From: an uncultured Lachnospiraceae bacterium
GTDB taxonomy: Bacteria > Bacillota > Clostridia > Lachnospirales > Lachnospiraceae
Assembly: GCA_902782815.1 (NCBI GenBank)
Contig: CACZOS010000024.1
Location: forward strand, 1-5,514
Direction: 5' to 3'
DNA: 5,514 nucleotides
This document shows, one piece after another, positions 1 to 4,859 of the stretch; the stretch's first letter is position 1, and each line of letters opens with the position of its first letter. A program made the translations under genes and the position numbers. The notes beneath the pieces were generated by a model, which did no database searches, was not told the DNA's origin, and saw only the letters and a list, made by a program, of their open reading frames with translations.

Positions 1-1
1 G

Positions 2-307
2 AGTTATGCCATGATCTGGGTGGGATTGACTGTGGTTTCCCCCCTGCCGGCCGTCCTGTGCTGGTATGCCCGGGGCCGGGGTCCGGTGTCCCTGGTCCTG
101 TCCGCAGGTATCCTGGGGGCATTCCTGGATATGTGTTTCGACTATGGCATATTCTACCTGTCTCTCCGCTCCCTGATCAGCCTTGCTGCCCTGATTCCGG
201 TTATCCTGATCCTGAGGAAACCTTCTTATAAGGAAAACCTGGTCATGGCAGGTCTGGCGATCCTGCTGGCTATAGTGATCAGATCGGTCCTGCCGTTCGG
301 ACTGTAA
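2..307 (+). CDS. Hypothetical integral membrane protein, C-terminal part (5' end outside window)
   Basis: The frame is open to the left edge, with codons for Ser-Tyr-Ala before the first Met at 11. The ten bases before that Met hold no ribosome site. I therefore read this as the C-terminal ~101 residues of a longer protein rather than a complete 98-residue one. About three or four hydrophobic segments are visible, counted from the Met: about 1-20, 26-45, 49-68 and 77-97. A short basic loop (Arg-Lys-Pro-Ser-Tyr-Lys) lies near residue 69-74. The sequence is otherwise hydrophobic, with few charges and no catalytic motif I recognise. The protein is probably located in the cytoplasmic membrane. 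Its TAA stop at 305-307 is followed after 3 bp by the stop of the convergent nitroreductase gene. I do not recognise the family; it could be one of the small DUF-type multi-pass proteins of Firmicutes. Confidence 0.6.
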   Translation, partial: SYAMIWVGLTVVSPLPAVLCWYARGRGPVSLVLSAGILGAFLDMCFDYGIFYLSLRSLISLAALIPVILILRKPSYKENLVMAGLAILLAIVIRSVLPFGL

Positions 308-310
308 GAG

Positions 311-973
311 TCATCGGCATTTATGACCTGAAGCCGCTTCAAAATTATACTTAACGATCCCCAGATCAACCTTGGCCAGAATGCCTCGTCCTGCCTTGAT
401 CACCGCCTCATCCCCGTCAAGTTCAACGGTGAATTTCTGCTGATTGACGGCGGTGGGTGCCAGTCTGGCGGCCTTGAGGCCGTTCCTGAACCATGCCGGC
501 ATCTCCTCCGGGGACAGTCTGCAGTGTTTCTTGAGCGGTTTGGATCTGTGGGGTTTCCCCTGGTCCTGTCCATAGCCGATGGCAATCACACAGACAATTT
601 TATCACCGGCTTCCTTGTCCGCTTTACATTTACCCTTCTTGTATGTTCCTCCGACCCAGCAGGTATTCAGTCCCAACATCTGCGCTTCAAGGACCAGTTT
701 CTGGCCATAGTATCCGGCCTTCTCTTCCAGGTCCGGCAGATCTTTCGGCCCCACCAGGGCGAGATAATTTTTCACATTGGCAAATGCCCCGTAATGGGCC
801 AGCAGAGTGTCAAAGCATTCCGGATCCTCAAGGATCAGTTGGATATGCAGCCCGCTTTCTTCATTACACCGGCGGATCAGTTCTTCCAGTTTCCCTGCCA
901 GGTCCCCTGGGATGGGATCCTCTTTATAGTTTCTGACGCTGTGTCTTGCAATGATTGCTTCCCGGATATCCAT
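311..973 (-). CDS. Nitroreductase family protein, TM1586-like (putative FMN oxidoreductase)
   Basis: This is a 220-residue protein of the nitroreductase fold, of the TM1586-like type in which two nitroreductase-like halves sit in one chain. Visible signatures are RHSVRNY at 10-16 (the FMN-phosphate-binding start of the family), YYGQKLVLEAQMLGLNTCWV at 88-107 (the central helix and strand), APTAVNQQKF at 172-181 and DLGIVKYNFE at 203-212. Family members are cytoplasmic FMN enzymes that reduce nitro compounds or quinones with NAD(P)H, but the natural substrate here cannot be told. I chose the ATG at 973-971 because AAGGAGG lies 8 nt before it and the family motif begins at once. The in-frame ATG at 1033 would add 20 non-family residues and overlap the upstream gene. 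It is the last gene of a probable operon, 13 nt after the 98-residue protein gene. Its TGA stop lies 3 bp from a convergent stop. Confidence 0.88.
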   Translation of the reverse strand: MDIREAIIARHSVRNYKEDPIPGDLAGKLEELIRRCNEESGLHIQLILEDPECFDTLLAHYGAFANVKNYLALVGPKDLPDLEEKAGYYGQKLVLEAQMLGLNTCWVGGTYKKGKCKADKEAGDKIVCVIAIGYGQDQGKPHRSKPLKKHCRLSPEEMPAWFRNGLKAARLAPTAVNQQKFTVELDGDEAVIKAGRGILAKVDLGIVKYNFEAASGHKCR

Positions 974-981
974 GGGCCGAT

Positions 982-988
982 CCTCCTT
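982..988 (-). promoter_or_regulatory. Shine-Dalgarno site of the nitroreductase gene
   Basis: AAGGAGG on the minus strand is a near-perfect anti-16S match 8 nt before the ATG at 973-971. It overlaps the TAA stop (989-987) of the preceding gene. This site decides the start of the nitroreductase at 973 over the upstream in-frame ATGs at 1000 and 1033. Confidence 0.85.
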
Positions 989-1283
989 ATTCTCCTTCAT
1001 CCTCAAGGCCAAAGCCGTAATAGAGGAGTTCATTATATTTCCGGTTATAGTACTCCGCGCTTTTCTTTCTTACCCAGCGGTCGCGGTCATCCACGATGGC
1101 CAGCATCTCGTCAGCGATCTCCTCGGCAGACCGGGGTCTGGCATGCTTCAGGTATCCGATCATCCGGCTCATGGTCTTCTCCGTCCCCAGATTCCCGGCG
1201 ATCAGGACGCCGAATTCTCTGGGGTGTCCCATGCGGACGATGGTTTCTATCAGTTCCTGCCGGATCTTTTCCCTCTCATTCAT
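987..1283 (-). CDS. Conserved-looking hypothetical protein, 98 residues, helical
   Basis: This is a small, soluble, highly charged protein with no signal peptide or membrane segment, predicted to be almost all helical. Features are an N-terminal helix rich in Glu/Arg/Ile, a central Gly-Asn-Leu-Gly-Thr-Glu-Lys stretch at about 30-36, a run around ARPRSAEEIADEMLAIVDD (48-66) and a Tyr/Asn-rich C-terminal helix (KSAEYYNRKYNELLYYG, 74-90) ending in an acidic tail. Its ATG (1283-1281) overlaps the TGA of the lipoprotein gene in an ATGA arrangement, with only a weak AGAGGG upstream. Translation is therefore probably coupled to that gene. The overlap, compact ending and ribosome site for the next gene support a genuine gene rather than a chance frame. 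The sequence resembles unannotated small proteins I associate with Lachnospiraceae, but I cannot name a family or function. Confidence 0.8.
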   Translation of the reverse strand: MNEREKIRQELIETIVRMGHPREFGVLIAGNLGTEKTMSRMIGYLKHARPRSAEEIADEMLAIVDDRDRWVRKKSAEYYNRKYNELLYYGFGLEDEGE

Positions 1284-3367
1284 TCTGTGACCCTCTTAAA
1301 GGTAAGACTTTTCACCACCACTGCTTTCTTCCGGGAAACAACTTTGTAGCTGTACTCCAATGTTTCCTCCCGTGCATCTTCCAGGGGAGTGATGGTGAGG
1401 GTTACGGAATCCCCCTCCTTATACTTGTATTCTTTGGCTTTCTTACTCTTCAGCACCGCCGTATAATCTTCAAAAGTCCCCTTTTTGGGACGATCGACCT
1501 TACTGATCGTCCAGTCATTCACAGTGGTTGTCCCCCCACTGCCCGATATGCTGGCGGAAATGATATAACGGTCGGAGATCAGATTGGCCGGAAGGATCAT
1601 TTCATCCCCTTCAAACCGGATATCCGGCTGGTCTGTGTCTGCCCCCGCCCGGGTTGTGTTCATACGGAACCGTTCATCCACTGATTCGATAAGGAAGAGG
1701 GCATTCCCCTTCTCATGGAGGAGTGTATCTACCCTTTCCCTCTCCTCCCCGGAGAACCCGCATTTATCCATCAGGGAAAAGAGAAGATCACAGTTGAGGT
1801 AGAAGGCTTCACTCACCGGAGGCAGCGCTATCTTCCTCTCCGCCTTCAGCAGCTTATTGTACTCCTTCGTCTCCCTTTTTTGCCTCTTTGTCATGGTCTT
1901 TTCGGTCCTGACCTTCTGAACCGGTGCCAGATAAGCCTCATTGAGACTTTTCTGTTCGTCCAGCAGGACATTTACATTGTAGTAGACAATTTCGTAAGCG
2001 TCTTTGAGATCATCCTTATTCCGGGATATCCGGTAAATATCCAGGTAAACCTGAGCCGCGAAATACCGCAGCGCCCAGTCCTCATCCTTTGTATTTTCAC
2101 GGATCAGCTGACAGTATTTTTTCGCGATATCCATGTACTCTTCATCGCTCAGCGTCTCTTTTGCAGCAACGATCACCATGGGCAGGGCATCGGCATAGTC
2201 GTAGTCCGTCCTGGTGATCTTACTGTAGTTTTCTTCATATCGTTTGATGGATTCCAGGCATTTTTCATAATCTCCGTATTCATAGTAATCCTTGACCAGT
2301 TCCAGCCAGTAGGGCCCGAATTTCTGATATCTGCTTTCATTGGAGGCAAACCAGTCGATCTTTCCCACCAGATTGGTTTTTTTGGACCATTTCACAAATG
2401 CCTCGACATCCTTTTCCCTGACAATATATTCATCGGGCAGATCATATTTCCGGACCATTTCGCATTTGTACTGAAAATCGTTGGAGGCAGAATTCTGAAG
2501 CTCCATAGTCTCATCGTCATCCAGAGTCCAGCCTTCTTCGAGATATGCCTTCTCCACACTGTTTTTGCCCTTCAGATAATCCGGTAATGTTTTGGCCATT
2601 TTCAATACGGCCACCAGGCCCTTTAACAAGTCTTTCGACGCTACAGCGGAGAGAAAATCAGCTACGTTGGATTTGGTCACATTTTTGGAGGCTGCCTTTT
2701 TAAAGGCTTTTGCCTTGTTTCGCTCGTAGATATACTGGAGGCGTTCTTTTTTCTTGGAAATCATTCTGTAGGAATTAATACCATTACCCAGTTTAACAAT
2801 CTGTGCCTCGGTTTCCTCATCCACTGCCTTTAAATAGGTTTCGTTATAGAGGGAGGAGCAGGCATCCTCGAGAACCATCTGATCCCCGTCGGATTCCTTG
2901 ATCTGATGGGTGAGAACCGCCATATAGTTGATCATATTAATGGACGTAAGCTGGGTCGTAGTAAGTTTTTCCCATTTCTTTTCAGGGGAATCGGCCGTCT
3001 CATCCACATCATTCGATATATCTGCATCTTCTGCAATATCCACCGTTTTCTCTTCTTCTGTTTCGGAAGAAGTCAGGACCGGTTCTTCCACATCTTTTTC
3101 GCTTTCTTTCTCACCGGAAGCTTCCCCGTCTTCACGCTCGTCAGCCGGAGCTGTTTCTTCACCGGTATCCTCTTCCGCGACCTTTTGCCTGGTTTCCTGC
3201 CCTGAAGGGTTTCCCGTCGTCTCCTCTTTCCCCGCCGAGGAACCTCCGCCGGAACATCCCGCAACGCTCATGATCATGGTCAGGATAAGGAGAAAAGCGA
3301 TAAGTCTGATCCCTTTCCTTCTCTTTTCCGCTCTGTTTTTCTTTTTTGGAGTATTCTTCTCTCTCAT
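1280..3367 (-). CDS. Large lipoprotein with acidic linker, TPR-like helical body and beta-rich C-terminal domain
   Basis: This is a 695-residue secreted lipoprotein. Residues 1-20 are strongly basic, 21-36 form a hydrophobic signal segment, and the lipobox SVAGC puts the lipidated cysteine at 38. It should sit on the outer face of the membrane. Residues 39-130 are a Gly/Ser then Glu/Asp/Thr-rich low-complexity linker. Residues ~131-570 are helical with TPR-like pieces, most clearly YWLELVKDYYEYGDYEKCLE (353-372) and WALRYFAAQVYLDIYRIS (431-448). Residues ~575-695 look beta-rich and Ig-like, with alternating hydrophobic strands (DEMILPANLI, DSVTLTITPL, KAVVVKSLTF). No catalytic motif is seen. 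An adaptor, envelope-assembly or surface-binding role is inference only. The ATG at 3367-3365 has AAAGGA 5 nt upstream. It is the first gene of the lipoprotein, 98-residue protein, nitroreductase group. No named family is recognised. Confidence 0.85.
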   Translation of the reverse strand: MREKNTPKKKNRAEKRRKGIRLIAFLLILTMIMSVAGCSGGGSSAGKEETTGNPSGQETRQKVAEEDTGEETAPADEREDGEASGEKESEKDVEEPVLTSSETEEEKTVDIAEDADISNDVDETADSPEKKWEKLTTTQLTSINMINYMAVLTHQIKESDGDQMVLEDACSSLYNETYLKAVDEETEAQIVKLGNGINSYRMISKKKERLQYIYERNKAKAFKKAASKNVTKSNVADFLSAVASKDLLKGLVAVLKMAKTLPDYLKGKNSVEKAYLEEGWTLDDDETMELQNSASNDFQYKCEMVRKYDLPDEYIVREKDVEAFVKWSKKTNLVGKIDWFASNESRYQKFGPYWLELVKDYYEYGDYEKCLESIKRYEENYSKITRTDYDYADALPMVIVAAKETLSDEEYMDIAKKYCQLIRENTKDEDWALRYFAAQVYLDIYRISRNKDDLKDAYEIVYYNVNVLLDEQKSLNEAYLAPVQKVRTEKTMTKRQKRETKEYNKLLKAERKIALPPVSEAFYLNCDLLFSLMDKCGFSGEERERVDTLLHEKGNALFLIESVDERFRMNTTRAGADTDQPDIRFEGDEMILPANLISDRYIISASISGSGGTTTVNDWTISKVDRPKKGTFEDYTAVLKSKKAKEYKYKEGDSVTLTITPLEDAREETLEYSYKVVSRKKAVVVKSLTFKRVTE

Positions 3368-3438
3368 CCTTGTCCTTTTTCTCCCCTATCCTGCAGATAC
3401 GGTATTTCAATCTGAACCATTCTGTTAATTTCGCATGT

Positions 3439-3495
3439 CCCCGGAATTATCCCTGTGGTCATTATCATAAGTATACCATATCACCCCGGATTATC
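3439..3495. repeat. Pair of near-identical direct repeats flanking the lipoprotein operon promoter
   Basis: CCCCGGAATTATC (3439-3451) and CCCCGGATTATC (3484-3495) on the plus strand differ by one inserted A. Their starts are 45 bp apart, a little over four helical turns. The shared ATTATC also occurs at 3461-3466. They lie on either side of the -10 element at 3470-3475, a placement fitting a regulator binding site. That role is inferred from position only. Confidence 0.4.
3470..3478 (-). promoter_or_regulatory. Extended -10 promoter of the lipoprotein operon
   Basis: On the minus strand TG-G-TATACT reads from 3478 to 3470. This is an extended -10 motif with five of six consensus bases. No good -35 hexamer is found at 16-18 bp, which is usual for extended -10 promoters. 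A start near 3463 would give a leader of about 96 nt before the ATG at 3367. Near-identical repeats at 3439-3451 and 3484-3495 flank it. Confidence 0.5.
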
Positions 3496-3530
3496 GTAGA
3501 AAAGAACTTACAAAAAATCGGCTAAATATT

Positions 3531-3660
3531 CTATGATTGCCCTGCTGCGGGAAAGCCACTAAAATCATAGGTAAGATGGTACGAAATCTATCTTTCCGCA
3601 GGAAATGATCTTCCGTAAAACCTTCCCGGGCACATATCATCCGAAAGATATGTCATAGGT
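3531..3660. other. Non-coding stretch with several inverted repeats, downstream of the EamA-type gene
   Basis: This forms the larger part of the 293-bp gap between the transporter stop and the lipoprotein gene. Visible structures are a perfect 8-bp inverted repeat CTATGATT/AATCATAG (3531-3538 with 3563-3570, 24-nt loop), a 7-bp repeat ACATATC/GATATGT (3632-3638 with 3647-3653) just past the TGA, and TTTCC-GCA-GGAAA (3593-3605). The octamer TCATAGGT occurs directly repeated at 3565-3572 and 3653-3660. On the minus strand the 8-bp stem is followed, 12 nt on, by GATTTTTTG (3519-3511). The set may therefore serve as a poor or composite terminator of the transporter transcript. No open frame with a ribosome site is evident here. 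Confidence 0.35.
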
Positions 3661-4086
3661 TCAGCGGTTGATAAAATAGAGTCCTACAATACAGATCAGG
3701 ACTCCGATCAGCTTGCCGGGATTCAGTGCCTCATGATAAAGCAGGGCCCCTACACCAAGGAGGGCCACAGCGAGGAAGGAACTCTGAACGATGTATTCCC
3801 TGCTGACTTCCCAGCCGGCCTTATAGGCATAGATGACTCCCACTTCCAGGCCCACGATCACCAGGCCAAGAACGATGGCTGACCAGTTCATCTGCCTGTA
3901 TTCCCGTAAGATGTTTCCTCCTTTATTCAGAAGGTAATAAAGGACACCTGAGATCAGAGCCGCCACCAGGTAGGTGATGGTAAGGGAAGCCAGGGGGTTG
4001 ATGGCTGCCGGAGTTTCTTTGGCGCAGATCTGGTACAGGATATTGGACAGAACCACAAGGCCTATGGGCCAGACATAGGAAAACAT
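3661..4086 (-). CDS. Half-size EamA-family (DMT superfamily) transporter
   Basis: This 141-residue membrane protein holds a single EamA-type unit of about five transmembrane segments: roughly 3-21, 34-53, 69-90, 98-117 and 123-139. Typical family features are the Gly/Ala-rich TM3 with an acidic residue (E81 in GLEVGVIYAYKAGW), the QSSFLAVALLGVGALLYHEAL stretch (split here as TM4 ending at E119) and a C-terminal GKLIGVLICIVGLYF helix. Full-size EamA proteins have two such units in about 280-300 residues, so this one should act as a dimer, in the manner of small multidrug resistance proteins. Known relatives move metabolites or drugs across the cytoplasmic membrane; the cargo here is not evident. 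GGAGGAG (4097-4091) precedes the ATG at 4086-4084 by 4 nt. It has its own promoter and a structured leader (4129-4171), so expression is probably controlled by attenuation. It stands alone rather than in an operon. Confidence 0.82.
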   Translation of the reverse strand: MFSYVWPIGLVVLSNILYQICAKETPAAINPLASLTITYLVAALISGVLYYLLNKGGNILREYRQMNWSAIVLGLVIVGLEVGVIYAYKAGWEVSREYIVQSSFLAVALLGVGALLYHEALNPGKLIGVLICIVGLYFINR

Positions 4087-4118
4087 ATCTCTCCTCCATT
4101 CTTCTTAAACTTCATAAT

Positions 4119-4171
4119 ACAGCAACAAACCGGCAGCCAAAGTTAGCCTGACTGCCGGTAGGTGCTCACCC
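4119..4171 (-). promoter_or_regulatory. Two-hairpin leader with terminator-like stem; candidate guanidine-IV-like riboswitch
   Basis: Reading the minus strand, a small hairpin GGGT-GAGC-ACCT (4171-4160) is followed at once by a strong stem. ACCGGCAG (4159-4152) pairs with CTGCCGGT (4136-4129) and can extend by four further pairs, two of them G-U, to leave a seven-base loop GCTAACT (4147-4141). A broken T tract, TTGTTGCTGT, follows from 4128 to 4119. AGC in the first loop can pair with GCT in the second, suggesting a kissing contact. The element lies between a promoter (4216-4187) and the ribosome site of an EamA-type transporter, the right place for an attenuator. From memory this layout resembles the guanidine-IV (mepA-motif) class, which controls transporters by termination. 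I cannot compare it with the covariance model here. Alternatives are a plain terminator for the upstream methyltransferase gene or another leader element. Confidence 0.5.
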
Positions 4172-4186
4172 GTTTATTTCTGTTCT

Positions 4187-4216
4187 ATTTTACCGTAGCT
4201 TTCACCCTTTTGTAAA
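4187..4216 (-). promoter_or_regulatory. Sigma-A promoter of the EamA-type transporter gene
   Basis: TTTACA (4216-4211) and TAAAAT (4192-4187) are each one base off the -35 and -10 consensus, with an 18-bp spacer. Transcription would start near 4180, giving a leader of about 94 nt that contains the two hairpins. The promoter begins 26 nt after the methyltransferase stop codon. Confidence 0.62.
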
Positions 4217-4230
4217 TACTGTTTTTCGCG

Positions 4231-4245
4231 TAGGCATAAAGCCTA
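4231..4245 (-). repeat. Small inverted repeat over the methyltransferase stop codon
   Basis: TAGGC-TTTAT-GCCTA on the minus strand (4245-4231) is a perfect 5-bp stem that starts with the TAG stop itself. No T run follows, so it is not a convincing terminator. The stronger stem at 4129-4159 may be what stops transcripts leaving this gene. Confidence 0.3.
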
Positions 4246-4833
4246 TCCCATCCGGAAGATCATGATCCTTTCCCTCTTGCTTCCTTCCGGAAATAAGTCT
4301 CCACAGTCGATCTCATCCAGAAAGGTCATATCTTCCGCTGTCATGAGACAGGAAATATACTCATCGGAAGGATAGTAGAAAAAGAGCAGGATCTCCCGGG
4401 GGCAGGCATAGCGGCTCTCCCGCAATCTCCCGATGACCTTCTGAAGGATCTCCACGGAAAAGGGATTGAAAAAATAGCAGCGGTCCACTGTTTCCGGAAC
4501 CGGCCATGTTTCCGCTCTCTCCCTGCACAGATCAGTTTTTCTGCCGGATACGGCATGGTCCTTATTCTTCAGGGCGGCCCGGAAGATCCGTTCATCAAAC
4601 TCTATGCCCATGCTCCGGCATCCGCACTGCCAGGAGAGATAGAATCCTACCCGCCCTTTGCCGCATCCATAGTCCACCAGGGTGTTCTTCTTCGAGATAT
4701 ATCCTGATCCTGCCAGCTTTTCCAGCACGGGATAAGGGGTGGGTTCATAGGGATACCGGTACCTGTCAGCGCGGGAGTCATCTCTCCCGGTTGTCCGGAT
4801 CTTAAGCAGTCTGTCCCATTCATGTTCAGTCAT
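4243..4833 (-). CDS. Class I SAM-dependent methyltransferase, 196 residues
   Basis: This is a cytoplasmic Rossmann-fold methyltransferase. Motif I is LVDYGCGKGRVGFYLS (52-67), the glycine-rich SAM-binding loop. GIEFDE (76-81) supplies the acidic residue (E78) that normally holds the SAM ribose. YFFNPFS (120-126) occupies the motif IV position, where the N-P-F recalls the catalytic N/D-P-P-Y/F of amino-group methyltransferases, although the substrate cannot be deduced. The N-terminal ~45 residues (RYRYPYEPTPYPVLEKL region) are a family-like lead-in helix, and the C-terminal part (EILLFFYYPS, 147-156) completes the sheet. Length is normal for a stand-alone class I enzyme. The ATG at 4833-4831 has GAGG about 10 nt upstream, a modest site. 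The gene follows the ABC permease by 26 nt with no terminator between, so cotranscription is likely. It is cysteine-rich in the middle (C57, C70, C72, C103, C119). Confidence 0.85.
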   Translation of the reverse strand: MTEHEWDRLLKIRTTGRDDSRADRYRYPYEPTPYPVLEKLAGSGYISKKNTLVDYGCGKGRVGFYLSWQCGCRSMGIEFDERIFRAALKNKDHAVSGRKTDLCRERAETWPVPETVDRCYFFNPFSVEILQKVIGRLRESRYACPREILLFFYYPSDEYISCLMTAEDMTFLDEIDCGDLFPEGSKRERIMIFRMG

Positions 4834-4859
4834 GGCAATTAATCCTCATAACCTGATCA

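Noticed and set aside
974..1033. N-terminal extension of the nitroreductase to the upstream ATG at 1033 (or 1000)
   Set aside because: The added 20 (or 9) residues do not look like the family. They overlap the preceding gene, and the strong AAGGAGG lies just before the ATG at 973.
524..1684. Long plus-strand open frame over the nitroreductase, small gene and lipoprotein end
   Set aside because: It crosses three well-supported minus-strand genes, has no ribosome site pattern, and its product is low-complexity and Pro/Arg/Ser-rich without domain motifs. It is an antisense shadow of codon use.
1715..2587. Plus-strand open frame of about 290 codons inside the lipoprotein gene
   Set aside because: It is an antisense shadow of the lipoprotein gene with a biased hydrophobic composition and no recognisable motif.
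2928..3428. Ser/Phe-rich plus-strand frame over the lipoprotein N-terminus
   Set aside because: Its composition is simply the complement of the acidic linker codons (GAA/GAG read as TTC/CTC-type). No start site supports it.
4161..4170. GGTGCTCACC as a plus-strand operator
   Set aside because: It is better explained as the first hairpin of the minus-strand leader. No plus-strand gene follows.
4341..4556. Minus-strand frame within the methyltransferase gene
   Set aside because: It lies wholly inside a gene with clear SAM motifs, in another frame, and has no ribosome site.
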